Assembly: GCA_017998095.1 (NCBI GenBank)
Contig: JAGODU010000010.1
Coordinates: forward strand, 1 to 51,853
Length of the DNA: 51,853 bases
DNA from: Prolixibacteraceae bacterium
GTDB taxonomy: Bacteria; Bacteroidota; Bacteroidia; Bacteroidales; Prolixibacteraceae
Direction: 5' to 3'
Positions 43,002-51,686 of this stretch are shown here, piece by piece (the first letter of the stretch is position 1; every line of letters starts with the position of its first letter). The notes below the pieces were generated by a model. That model was not told the origin of the DNA. It made no database searches and worked only from the letters and a program-made list of their open reading frames with translations. Made by a program: the position numbers and the translations under genes.

Positions 43002-45155
43002 CTATTTTATTATTGTTAATTCATCAAGTATATTTTCAGCTCCTGCAAATTTGTCAACTACCCACAACACAAATCGTATATCAACATTTATACACCTTTG
43101 ATATTCAGGAGTGTATGTTAAATCACTACTCATAGCTTCCCAATTTCCATCAAAGGCTATACCTATCAACTCTCCTCTTTTATTTATTACCGGACTTCCT
43201 GAATTGCCCCCGGTTATATCATTGTTAGTGATAAAACATGTGTGTAACGCCCCATCCTTATCGGCATATTCTCCATAATCATGCGCATAATACAAATCTT
43301 TCAACCTTGGCCAGACATCAAATTCCCTGTCCCCGGGAATCTCCTTTTCTATATATCCCTTTAGTGTTGTAAAGTAATTGTAATGAATTGCTTCTGCAGG
43401 ATAATAATCTTTCACTCTCCCGTATGACAATCTCATTGTTGAATTTGCATCAGGATAAAAATCTTTGCCTGAATCCATTTCCATCATTCCTTTCACCAGC
43501 AAACGATAACCTTTATCTAACTTATAATCATCTTTTTCATTTCCCTCTCTTACTTTTTTTAATTCTTGACTTACTTCCTGAGCAATCTTATATACAGGGT
43601 CCATCTCAAGTACCATAAAACGAGGCTTATTTAAAAAAGATTTTAACTTCTTTTCATTACTGAAAATACTTTTGCTGAATATTCGTTTAACCCATTTATT
43701 ATAATCACCCCCATTCTTTGTTTTAATATCACGATAAAAACCCGGCAAATACTTTTTATTAACATTCTTTTCGTATACTTCTGTAAGCGACGACATTACT
43801 TTCTGGTCAGTTTCTGAATCATAATCCTTATAAAAATCTTTTGCTGTTTCTTTGAGCCTGTCAGTATATATTTCAAGCATTTCCGCGCTTGTCTCTTTCT
43901 GTAATACATTTTTCAACTGCTTAAACTTCATTGCAAAACCAATTATATCCGGTCCTGATAAAAATGACTCCACTAAAAATTGCTGAGCTATATCGTCTTC
44001 ATTATATGTATATGCTTCAGAGATAAGACTTAAGGCTTCACTGTATTTGTTCTTACGCTCTTCATTTTCATTTACCCAATTTTTAAACTCTTCTTCTTTT
44101 TTCTTTTTCTTTTCAATAATATCCATCCTCCTTAACCGGAAGTTCTGACCAATACTGTATTTGTAATAATTTGAACTCCGGGCATATTTACTTGCGTATT
44201 TTATTGTAGGTCCGGCTCCGGTATTCATATATTCTTTTACGATTTCAAGCTTTTCCTTTCGGTTCTTAATCCTTGCGTTATTAACACTCTCCTGTAAAAG
44301 ACTAACTCCTTCTGATGTTAAATATCTGTTAGTCGATCCCGGAAAGCCCATCACCATTGCAAATTCATCTTCATCATACCCTTTTATTGATATCGGGAAA
44401 AAGAAATCTGTTTTCAATGGAATATTGTCTTTTGAATAGCTTGCCGGCTTTCCATTCTTGTCTGTATATATTCTGAAAATCGAAAAGTCGCCAGTATGCC
44501 TTGGCCACATCCAGTTGTCTGTATCGGCACCAAACTTACCTATGAAATGTGGCGGAGTGCCAACTAACCTTACATCCATGAAGGTTTCGTATGTATATAA
44601 AAGAAACATGTTGCCCGAGTAAAAACTTTCTACATTAGCTTCATAATGAGTTTCTTTTGTAGCATTTCTTTCAAGCGCAATTGAAACTGAAATGATCTTT
44701 TCATTTCTTTGCTCCAATGTCATTGTCTCATCCAACTTTGAAATGATAGAATCTGTAACATCCTCAACTTTAATTAAAAATGTTACTGATGTTCCCTTTA
44801 CCGGAAGCTCATCTTCCTTACTCCCTGCCCAAAATCCATCTCTCAAAATATTGTTTTCTTCAGTCGACAATTCCTGTATATCACTATAGCCACAATGATT
44901 GTTCGTAAGAAAAAGCCCTTCGGGTGAAACTACTTCTCCTGTACATGAACCCCGGTTCAACATCAAAACTGCATCTTTTAATGATGACTGATTGAAATTG
45001 AATATATCTTCTGCTGTAAGCTTGCACCCAAGCTCATTCATCTTTTCTATATTCTCCCTGCTCAGCAAATGAGGAAACCACATCCCCTCATCTCCCCTTA
45101 AAAGAAGGCTGAAAATTAAAATTAATTGCATTAAAAGAAGCAGCTTTTTTCTCAT
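43002..45155 (-). CDS. S46 family dipeptidyl-peptidase (DPP7/DPP11 type)
   Basis: The 717-residue serine peptidase has a signal peptide (about 1-20) and then GMWFPHLLSRENI, the usual mature start. The chymotrypsin-like catalytic triad is H87 in FLTNNHCGY, D223 in RHTGDFSIFRIY and S654 in GGNSGSP; these positions agree closely with known DPP11 proteins. An alpha-helical cap of about 300 residues lies between Asp and Ser. The enzymes release dipeptides from peptides in the periplasm. DPP11 prefers acidic P1 residues and DPP7 hydrophobic ones; I could not assign which from the sequence. The gene lies between rnhB and rnhA. Confidence 0.93.
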   Translation of the reverse strand: MRKKLLLLMQLILIFSLLLRGDEGMWFPHLLSRENIEKMNELGCKLTAEDIFNFNQSSLKDAVLMLNRGSCTGEVVSPEGLFLTNNHCGYSDIQELSTEENNILRDGFWAGSKEDELPVKGTSVTFLIKVEDVTDSIISKLDETMTLEQRNEKIISVSIALERNATKETHYEANVESFYSGNMFLLYTYETFMDVRLVGTPPHFIGKFGADTDNWMWPRHTGDFSIFRIYTDKNGKPASYSKDNIPLKTDFFFPISIKGYDEDEFAMVMGFPGSTNRYLTSEGVSLLQESVNNARIKNRKEKLEIVKEYMNTGAGPTIKYASKYARSSNYYKYSIGQNFRLRRMDIIEKKKKKEEEFKNWVNENEERKNKYSEALSLISEAYTYNEDDIAQQFLVESFLSGPDIIGFAMKFKQLKNVLQKETSAEMLEIYTDRLKETAKDFYKDYDSETDQKVMSSLTEVYEKNVNKKYLPGFYRDIKTKNGGDYNKWVKRIFSKSIFSNEKKLKSFLNKPRFMVLEMDPVYKIAQEVSQELKKVREGNEKDDYKLDKGYRLLVKGMMEMDSGKDFYPDANSTMRLSYGRVKDYYPAEAIHYNYFTTLKGYIEKEIPGDREFDVWPRLKDLYYAHDYGEYADKDGALHTCFITNNDITGGNSGSPVINKRGELIGIAFDGNWEAMSSDLTYTPEYQRCINVDIRFVLWVVDKFAGAENILDELTIIK

Positions 45156-45178
45156 AATAAAAGCTTAATGTATTAATA

Positions 45179-45799
45179 CTAATTATTTCCCTCAAACTCA
45201 AGTTTCATCTGATTATCAAGCAATCTGAAGGATAATCGATGAAATGGAGTTTCACCATATTCTCTTATTGCATCCCTGTGTGCCTTTGTTGGATAACCCT
45301 TGTTTATTTCCCATTTATACTCAGGATGTTTCAAACTTATCTCAACCATATAATCATCCCTGTATGTCTTTGCCAATACAGATGCTGCTGCTATTGACAA
45401 ATATTTACCGTCGCCTTTCACTATGCACTGATATGGTATCTCTTTATGTTTCTTAAACCTGTTGCCATCAATAATTAAAAAGCCCGGAATTATTCTCAAA
45501 CCGTCAACTGCCTTCTGCATAGCCAGTATCGATGAGTTCAAAATGTTTATCTTGTCTATTTCTTCATTTGTTACTATCCCTATCGACCAGGCAAGTGCGT
45601 CTCTTTCAACTTCTTCCCTCAACTTATATCTTTGCTTTTCTGTAAGCTTCTTTGAATCATTCAATTGGTCGTTTTGATAATCCTTAGGTAATATTACTGC
45701 AGCCGCAAAAACCGGTCCTGCAAGGCAACCCCTGCCTGCTTCATCGCATCCTGCTTCTATAAATTCTTCCTGATAAAATGTCTTTAACGGCTGAATCAT
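45179..45799 (-). CDS. rnhB: Ribonuclease HII
   Basis: The 206-residue nuclease removes ribonucleotides from DNA. It shows the type 2 motif EAGCDEAGRGCLAGPVFAAAV with the catalytic Asp-Glu pair (written here as CDEAGRG and LAGPVFAAAV), then NDSKKLTEKQRYKL, GFLIIDGNRF, VKGDGKYLSIAAASVLAKTYRD and the GYPTKAHRDAI segment. The gene follows the glycosyltransferase by one base and precedes the S46 peptidase. Length is normal. Confidence 0.96.
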   Translation of the reverse strand: MIQPLKTFYQEEFIEAGCDEAGRGCLAGPVFAAAVILPKDYQNDQLNDSKKLTEKQRYKLREEVERDALAWSIGIVTNEEIDKINILNSSILAMQKAVDGLRIIPGFLIIDGNRFKKHKEIPYQCIVKGDGKYLSIAAASVLAKTYRDDYMVEISLKHPEYKWEINKGYPTKAHRDAIREYGETPFHRLSFRLLDNQMKLEFEGNN

Positions 45800-45800
45800 C

Positions 45801-46922
45801 CTATATTGCTTTTTCTATTGATTCCCAAACAGCTTTTGCTGTTTTATCCCAACTGAATTTTTCTCTTTGTACCCTTCCTTTTTTGATAAGCTCTTCTTTC
45901 AATTTATTGCTACCTGCAATCCTTGATAAAGACTCAGCAATTGATTCTGTTTTATAAGGGTCTGCATATATGGCTGCATCTCCCGCTACTTCAGGAAACG
46001 AGGTAATATTTGAGCAAATCACAGGTACTTCACATTTCATGGCTTCAAGAACCGGAATGCCAAAACCTTCAAGAAATGAAACCAAAACCAAAGCTTCTGA
46101 ACTTGCTAAAACAAGCTGCAAAACTTCAGTTGAAATTCTGCCGGTGAATATCACATCTTCCCTGCATTTCATCTTAGACAATTTCGCTTCAAGTTCCTTT
46201 TCTCCCCACATTGGCTTTCCTGCAAAAACAAGCTTGTAATTGTTTCCATTTGACGATTTAAACATTTCAAATGCGTCTAACAATCCAACAATGTTTTTTC
46301 TAGGATTCTGTGACCCCACATAGATAAAATATGGATTCCCCCCTGAAAATTTTTCTCTTACTTCTCTCTTTACCTCGGGTGTTACAGGTGCAAATATCTC
46401 ATTGCATCCATTATACACAACATCAATCTTTTCAGGGTTTACCCCAAATGTTTCTTTTATGTCTTTTTTACTGTATTCTGAAACAGTAATAAGTCTTCTT
46501 GCTTTATTTATGTATTTCGGGAAAAAATATTGATAATATCTTTTGTATAAACAAGGAAAGTCTTCTCCCCGATGCATGAAATTAATATCATGGACAACAT
46601 CAACAGTGGGCACATCAGTTTTTAACGACATCCACCCGTCAGGTGAGAAAAACAAATCGGGCTTATGCTTTTTTAAAATTGAAGGTATATCCATTTCATA
46701 ATGCCAATACCATAAAAACGGATGCCTTGAAGGTATTGTAGTCCTGACAGGCAATACATTAGGTCCGTAGATAAAACTGTCATCCCACTTCCTGTCAAAA
46801 ATGAAAATAAATTCATGCTCCGGATGCCATTTAACAATGCGCTTTAATGTTTCATGGGCAAACCATCCGATTCCTTCAAGCCTGTCTTTTAATAAATGCT
46901 GTGTATTAACTGCTATTTTCAC
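45801..46922 (-). CDS. GT4-type glycosyltransferase
   Basis: The 373-residue protein is a GT-B fold glycosyltransferase of the family 4 (RfaG-like) type. The N-terminal domain begins MKIAVNTQHLLKDRLEGIGWFA with the glycine loop. The C-terminal domain has YFIYVGSQNPRKNIVGLLDAF, VFTGRISTEVLQLVLASSEALV and the EX7E region SFLEGFGIPVLEAMKCEVPV. It transfers a sugar from an activated donor to a surface glycan; donor and acceptor are not visible. The start codon is GTG (46920-46922). It heads the minus-strand run with rnhB one base downstream. It lies next to the REP-like element and divergent from a flippase, which suggests a surface polysaccharide role. Confidence 0.88.
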   Translation of the reverse strand: MKIAVNTQHLLKDRLEGIGWFAHETLKRIVKWHPEHEFIFIFDRKWDDSFIYGPNVLPVRTTIPSRHPFLWYWHYEMDIPSILKKHKPDLFFSPDGWMSLKTDVPTVDVVHDINFMHRGEDFPCLYKRYYQYFFPKYINKARRLITVSEYSKKDIKETFGVNPEKIDVVYNGCNEIFAPVTPEVKREVREKFSGGNPYFIYVGSQNPRKNIVGLLDAFEMFKSSNGNNYKLVFAGKPMWGEKELEAKLSKMKCREDVIFTGRISTEVLQLVLASSEALVLVSFLEGFGIPVLEAMKCEVPVICSNITSFPEVAGDAAIYADPYKTESIAESLSRIAGSNKLKEELIKKGRVQREKFSWDKTAKAVWESIEKAI

Positions 46923-47040
46923 CTGAATTATTTCAAGATTCTGATTTTGTTATCTATAAAATACTTCTATTTAATTCATTCCAAAATAAACGAATTATTT
47001 CTGAATTTCCTTTGACATTTTTCACATTTAAGAAATCAGG

Positions 47041-47215
47041 AATGATGAGATTCCTCACTTCGTTCGGAATGACCAGCATCCTGCAATGAGTAGAGAGGGG
47101 TAATGGGAATGGCGGCGATGCCGCCCTTCCCATTCCTATACCCCAAAAGCCACGGTCATTCCGAGCAAAGCGAGGAATCTCAAACCTGTCTCCTGCCGCC
47201 CTTTCCCAATGACAT
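47041..47215. repeat. GC-rich REP/MITE-like element with nested inverted repeats
   Basis: The gene-free stretch 46923-47299 holds one composite element. Outer arms at 47047-47074 and 47154-47181 are 28-base inverted repeats that match at 25 of 28 positions (GAGATTCCTC...GGAATGACC). Inside, 47102-47116 and 47120-47134 form a 15-bp hairpin with one mismatch and a 3-base loop, extended by GGGGTA/TACCCC. A decayed copy of the inner arm (GCCGCCCTTTCCCA) follows near 47194-47208. The outer arm contains its own ATTCC...GGAAT palindrome. Similar GAGATTCCTC-type arms occur as dispersed repeats in many bacterial genomes. The element is far more GC-rich than its surroundings. Confidence 0.8.
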
Positions 47216-47299
47216 TATGATTTAAACTATGTAAAAATATGGTTGGAAATAACGATTAAAGATTGTTACTTTATGCTCTGAAATCTAAGATCTGAGCAC

Positions 47300-48745
47300 T
47301 TGAAGCGAAAGTTTTTTACAAATCTTATTCTATTATTGACGATTAACGTCCTTGTTAAACCTTTCTGGTTATTCGGAATAGACAGGACTGTTCAGGTTGT
47401 TACAGGCGACGCTTATGGCCTTTATTATTCGCTACTGGCATTATCACTTACTTTAAACATCCTTCTCGATCTTGGAATAACTAATTATAACAATAGAAAT
47501 ATTGCCAGATACAATCATCTGCTTCCTAAACACCTTGGAAATATTCTGGGCATTAAATTTATTCTTGGAATTCTTTATTCAGTCATTTGTATAGCTACCG
47601 GTTTTATTATTGGATATGACAAAGTTCAGTTGCACTTGCTTTTATTCCTGATATTCAACCAATTCCTATTACAAATGATTTTGTATCTCAGGTCTAATCT
47701 TTCTGCCCTGCATCTCTTCACCACCGATAGTTTAGTGTCTGTACTCGACAGGGTGTTCATGATTATAATCAGCGGCTTACTACTTTTTACAAACATAAGC
47801 GGAGGCGTTTTTAAAATTGAATGGTTTGTTTACATTCAAACAATATCCTATGTTCTGGCAGCTGTAATCATATTCTTTATCGTACTTAAAAAAGCAGGAA
47901 AAATAAAAATATCATTCAACCTGAATTTCAGTATTATATTTTTGAAAAAGACTTTCCCTTATGCAATTCTTATTCTACTGATGGCATTCTACAACCGCTT
48001 TGATACTGTGTTGATTGAAAGATTATTACCCGGAAATGAAGGTGATCACCAGGTCAGCCTTTATGCTCACGGTTTCAGGTTGCTTGACGCTGTATCGATG
48101 TTTGGTGTTCTTTTTGCCGGAATGCTTCTCCCTATCTTCTCCCGCATGATAAAGACAAAGCAAAAAGTTGGAGAAATGGTGATGTTTTCATTTTCTCTTT
48201 TAATTTTCATTTCATTATCATTATCTGTTGCTTCATTCTTCTATAGAAATGAAATTATGGGCTGGCTTTATAAAGACTATATTATTGAGTCTGCCCCTAT
48301 ATTTGCAACTCTGATGTTTGGTTTTATTCCAATATCAACTACTTACATCTTTGGAACTCTGCTTACTGCAAATGGAAGTATCCGCGAATTGAATATTATG
48401 GCTGCTATTGGAATGACAATAAATATTACACTCAACCTAATACTTATACCAACATATCATGCTCAGGGAGCGGCAATTGTAAGTTTATTCACTCAGTTCC
48501 TTACAGCTATTGCCCAGGTAATTATTGCTGTCAGAATTTTTAAATTTAAAATCAAATGGCCTTTCTTACTTAAACTATTAGCATTCTCTGCTTGCCTTGT
48601 TGTTTTGGGAATCGCTTGCAGATATATTCCAAATCCAATTATTGGATTACTTACCCTTATTGCCTCATCAACAATCACAGCTTTTGCCGTTGGCCTCATA
48701 AACATTAAAAATTTATATTCTATTTTAATTGATCGTGAATCATGA
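47300..48745 (+). CDS. Polysaccharide flippase of the MATE/Wzx (MOP) superfamily
   Basis: The 481-residue protein has about 12-14 hydrophobic helices along its whole length and resembles the polysaccharide transporter (Wzx) and MurJ-like families, with segments LTLNILLDLGITNYNNRNIAR, FYNRFDTVLIERLLPGNEGDHQ and LTANGSIRELNIMAAIGM. These proteins flip lipid-linked sugars across the inner membrane. The first codon is TTG: an in-frame stop lies 19 bases upstream at 47279 and no ATG occurs before residue 111, so this start is the best fit. The stop overlaps the next start by 4 bases (ATGA). The substrate is unknown; the divergent glycosyltransferase could be a partner. Confidence 0.85.
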   Translation: MKRKFFTNLILLLTINVLVKPFWLFGIDRTVQVVTGDAYGLYYSLLALSLTLNILLDLGITNYNNRNIARYNHLLPKHLGNILGIKFILGILYSVICIATGFIIGYDKVQLHLLLFLIFNQFLLQMILYLRSNLSALHLFTTDSLVSVLDRVFMIIISGLLLFTNISGGVFKIEWFVYIQTISYVLAAVIIFFIVLKKAGKIKISFNLNFSIIFLKKTFPYAILILLMAFYNRFDTVLIERLLPGNEGDHQVSLYAHGFRLLDAVSMFGVLFAGMLLPIFSRMIKTKQKVGEMVMFSFSLLIFISLSLSVASFFYRNEIMGWLYKDYIIESAPIFATLMFGFIPISTTYIFGTLLTANGSIRELNIMAAIGMTINITLNLILIPTYHAQGAAIVSLFTQFLTAIAQVIIAVRIFKFKIKWPFLLKLLAFSACLVVLGIACRYIPNPIIGLLTLIASSTITAFAVGLINIKNLYSILIDRES

Positions 48746-49392
48746 AATGTAATCTGTCTCCGGAAGATTTAATTAATAGTCCTGATTATTCCATTGTAGA
48801 AGAAGTTAGTTATGACGACCTGAAGTCTTTCCTTATAAAAGAAATCGGAAATAAAGGCTTAATAATGACTATTTATGGAATATTTCAGGGGATATCTATT
48901 GCTGTCAATGTATTTATCATTACTTATTTCACAATAAACATTATAAAACATGGAACTTTTGTAAATGAACTTATTATTTCAGTTTCCGCAATTTTCCTAA
49001 GCTTCTTCTTAATAATACCAATCCACGAATTGATACACGCTGCTGCTTTTCTTATTCTTGGTAAAAAGAATATAGGTTTTGGTGCCCAATGGAAAAAGTT
49101 TCTTTTTTATGCAGAATCTGACAGACAGGTGCTCAACCGAAGGGAAATAACTATTGTTGCTTTAGCCCCACTGATTGCTATTTCATTGATTTGCATCTTG
49201 CTTATCATTTTGAATTTTTCTTTTATTTCCACATTAATATTTGTAATAATTGCTTTCGTACACCTGCTGGTTTGCGGTGGTGATGTTGCTATCGTTTCTT
49301 TTTTCTATAGAAACAGGTCAAAGGAAATGTTTACTTTCGATGACAGAAAGCTAAAGAAAACTTACTATTTTGAAAAAAATACTAATCAATAA
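48742..49392 (+). CDS. DUF3267-type membrane protein with zincin motif
   Basis: The 216-residue protein has four or five membrane segments and the zinc-binding motif HELIH at residues 95-99 inside the second of them (IPIHELIHAAAF). This is the layout of DUF3267 proteins, thought to be intramembrane zinc peptidases, but the family has no proven substrate. A further conserved GGDVAIVSFF near 178-188 may supply another metal ligand (Asp). The start overlaps the flippase stop by 4 bases, so the two are translated together. A role next to a flippase is not established. Confidence 0.75.
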   Translation: MKCNLSPEDLINSPDYSIVEEVSYDDLKSFLIKEIGNKGLIMTIYGIFQGISIAVNVFIITYFTINIIKHGTFVNELIISVSAIFLSFFLIIPIHELIHAAAFLILGKKNIGFGAQWKKFLFYAESDRQVLNRREITIVALAPLIAISLICILLIILNFSFISTLIFVIIAFVHLLVCGGDVAIVSFFYRNRSKEMFTFDDRKLKKTYYFEKNTNQ

Positions 49393-49431
49393 ACTGATTT
49401 TATTTTATCAATAATGCTATTGATTTTTGCC

Positions 49432-49439
49432 TATTTTTG
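49432..49439 (+). promoter_or_regulatory. -7 element TATTTTTG upstream of galK
   Basis: TATTTTTG matches TAnnTTTG and ends 43 bases before the galK start at 49483. No clear -33 element is seen. Confidence 0.45.
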
Positions 49440-49482
49440 TTTAGAAACTTAATACTTTATTCTTATTAATATTTTTGCTTAT

Positions 49483-50646
49483 ATGGATATTGAAATTTTA
49501 AAGAAAACCTTCGTAAACCTTTACAATGAAGGAGATATTAACGGATATTTTTCTCCGGGCAGGGTTAATCTTATTGGTGAACATACCGACTACAACGGTG
49601 GCTTCGTTTTCCCGTGTGCTCTTACTTTTGGCACATATTGCCTGGTCCGGAAAAACAACTCCGATTCTTTCAGTTTTGCTTCTGTAAATACAGACACTAC
49701 CGAAACTATAGCAATTCAGGATCTTACCATGCCTTTGAATAAAGGCAACTGGGTAAATTACCCTCTTGGCACAATAGCTCAATTTGTTAAAAAAGGTTTT
49801 TCTTTTTCTTCAGGTGCTGATATTCTGATTTATGGAAACGTTCCCGGAGGTGCAGGACTTTCTTCTTCAGCAGCGTTAGAAGTTGTTACAGCTGTTGCTG
49901 TTAATGATATTTATGGATTCAATTTAAGCAAAGTTGAACTTGTGAAAATGGCCCGGAAAGCTGAGCATGAATTTGCGGGTGTCAACTGTGGAATTATGGA
50001 TCAATTTGCTTCAGGAATGGGAGAAAAGGACCATGCTATTTTTCTCAACTGCGATACTCTTGATTATGAGCTCGTACCTATTAAGTTAGAAGGGGTAAAG
50101 ATTGTTATTGGGAATACAAATAGTCCACATTCCCTCGATTCAGGAAAGTATAACGAGCGAGTTTCTCAGTGCAGGGCTGCGGTAGAGGCTCTTAAACCTT
50201 ATATTGAAATTAATTACCTGGCCGATATTTCTCTGGAGCAATTCAAATCTCTTGAAGATAAAATATCTGATGATGTTGTTCGTCGCAGAGCTTTACATGT
50301 GGTTTCTGAAATTAAACGTACTACCGATGCTGTTTCTGAACTTAAAGCAGGAAACATTGAAGCTTTCGGAAAATTAATGAATGGCTCTCATGATTCTTTG
50401 CGTGATAATTATGAAGTTACAGGTCTTGAACTTGATTCTATGGTTGAAGAGGCACGCAAAATTAATGGTGTCATTGGTTCAAGAATGACCGGCGGAGGTT
50501 TCGGCGGCTCTACTGTTTCTCTCGTAAAAGATGAATCTGTTGCTGAATTTATTGAAACTGTTGGTGAAAAATATTTTGAACGCACAGGAATTAAGGCTGA
50601 ATTTTACGTTGCTGAAATAGGACAAGGAGGTCATCGCATTTTCTGA
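49483..50646 (+). CDS. galK: Galactokinase
   Basis: The 387-residue GHMP kinase phosphorylates galactose to galactose 1-phosphate. The galactokinase signature is at 25-36 (GRVNLIGEHTDY). The ATP loop is GGAGLSSSAALEV, the catalytic Asp block is GVNCGIMDQFASG, and motif 3 is SRMTGGGFGGSTVSL. Length is normal. No galT or galE is adjacent; the metallophosphoesterase follows 14 bp later. The GHMP family is specific enough that the galactokinase call is firm. Confidence 0.96.
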   Translation: MDIEILKKTFVNLYNEGDINGYFSPGRVNLIGEHTDYNGGFVFPCALTFGTYCLVRKNNSDSFSFASVNTDTTETIAIQDLTMPLNKGNWVNYPLGTIAQFVKKGFSFSSGADILIYGNVPGGAGLSSSAALEVVTAVAVNDIYGFNLSKVELVKMARKAEHEFAGVNCGIMDQFASGMGEKDHAIFLNCDTLDYELVPIKLEGVKIVIGNTNSPHSLDSGKYNERVSQCRAAVEALKPYIEINYLADISLEQFKSLEDKISDDVVRRRALHVVSEIKRTTDAVSELKAGNIEAFGKLMNGSHDSLRDNYEVTGLELDSMVEEARKINGVIGSRMTGGGFGGSTVSLVKDESVAEFIETVGEKYFERTGIKAEFYVAEIGQGGHRIF

Positions 50647-50660
50647 TATATTGTTTGCTT

Positions 50661-51575
50661 ATGTATGATATTATAGGTGATATTCATGGCCATTACGATT
50701 TGCTGGTTACTATGCTTAATGAACTTGGTTATAAAAAAACCGGGAAAAGCTATAGTCACCCAAATCGTAAGGTCATTTTCACCGGTGATTATATAAACAG
50801 AGGCCCCCAAATTTTACGCACAGTAAGACTGATAAGGGAAATGGTTGAGAATAACGATGCGCTTGCTATTATAGGCAACCATGAATTCAATGCTATCCTT
50901 TATTCAACTCTTGATAAAGCAGGCAAATCCTTTCGGAAACATCTTGCCAGATATAAACTTCCATTGATGAAAACGCTTGATGAGTATTCCGGTATTTCTC
51001 AGGAATATAAGGATACTATCAATTGGTTCAGACATTTGCCCTTTTATCTCGATCTTGGAGATATTAGAATCGTCCATGGAAGCTGGAATTCGGAAAACAT
51101 TGAAATATTTGAAAAATATAAAGCCGGTGAGCCAAAATTGAAAAAGTCTTTCCTGAAAGAATATTTTTTAAATCCTGAATTAAACAAAGCAGTAAATGAA
51201 ATAGTAAAAGGCATTGAATTCCAGGTACCTAAAGATCTAATTATCAAAGACAGCAAAGGAATATCGCGCCGTACTTTCAGGGTTAAATGGTGGGAGCCTG
51301 CTTACGGTAAAACTTTCAGAGAAATATCTTTCAGCGACAGGTTTATTTTACCCTGCTATACTATTCCCCCGGAAATAACTCCTGATATTAAAGGATATCC
51401 TGATAATCTTCCTCCGGTATTTTTTGGCCATTTCTGCCTGGAAAAAGATCATTTAATTATAAAAGACAATCTGTGCTGCGTCGATCGCTGTGTTGTACGC
51501 TCGCAAACGCTTACTGCTTACAGATGGTCGGGCGAGAAAATCCTTCTTCCCGAAAACCTTGTTTATATCCAATAA
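50661..51575 (+). CDS. Metallophosphoesterase (PPP/ApaH-like)
   Basis: The protein has 304 residues from the ATG at 50661; a TTG two codons upstream is unlikely to be used. The calcineurin-like metal-binding motifs appear in order: GDIHGHYD near the start, FTGDYINRGPQ, IIGNHEFNA and VHGSW. These bind two metal ions and hydrolyse phosphoesters, as in protein phosphatases of the PPP type and Ap4A hydrolases. A later GHFC motif supplies another histidine. The substrate cannot be told. It is 14 bp after galK and is followed on the opposite strand by a terminator. Confidence 0.88.
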   Translation: MYDIIGDIHGHYDLLVTMLNELGYKKTGKSYSHPNRKVIFTGDYINRGPQILRTVRLIREMVENNDALAIIGNHEFNAILYSTLDKAGKSFRKHLARYKLPLMKTLDEYSGISQEYKDTINWFRHLPFYLDLGDIRIVHGSWNSENIEIFEKYKAGEPKLKKSFLKEYFLNPELNKAVNEIVKGIEFQVPKDLIIKDSKGISRRTFRVKWWEPAYGKTFREISFSDRFILPCYTIPPEITPDIKGYPDNLPPVFFGHFCLEKDHLIIKDNLCCVDRCVVRSQTLTAYRWSGEKILLPENLVYIQ

Positions 51576-51593
51576 CTTCCTTCAGAATATTAT

Positions 51594-51622
51594 AAAAAAA
51601 AAGCCTCGCCTTTCGGGCGAGG
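51594..51622 (-). terminator. Terminator of the right-edge minus-strand gene
   Basis: CCTCGCC (51604-51610) pairs with GGCGAGG (51616-51622) across a 5-base TTTCG loop. On the minus strand it is followed by about nine T residues (51602-51594), so it ends the PorP/SprF-type transcript. Confidence 0.85.
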
Positions 51623-51686
51623 GAAAAATTGCATCCAATTTTTAAGAGGAAAACAAATAATAAAAAAGTGGAAAACAAAAATATCT

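Noticed and set aside
47041..47215. Interpretation of the repeat region as a CRISPR array or a tRNA-like gene
   Set aside because: There are only two arms in inverted orientation, no regularly spaced direct repeats, and no tRNA cloverleaf or T-loop sequence.
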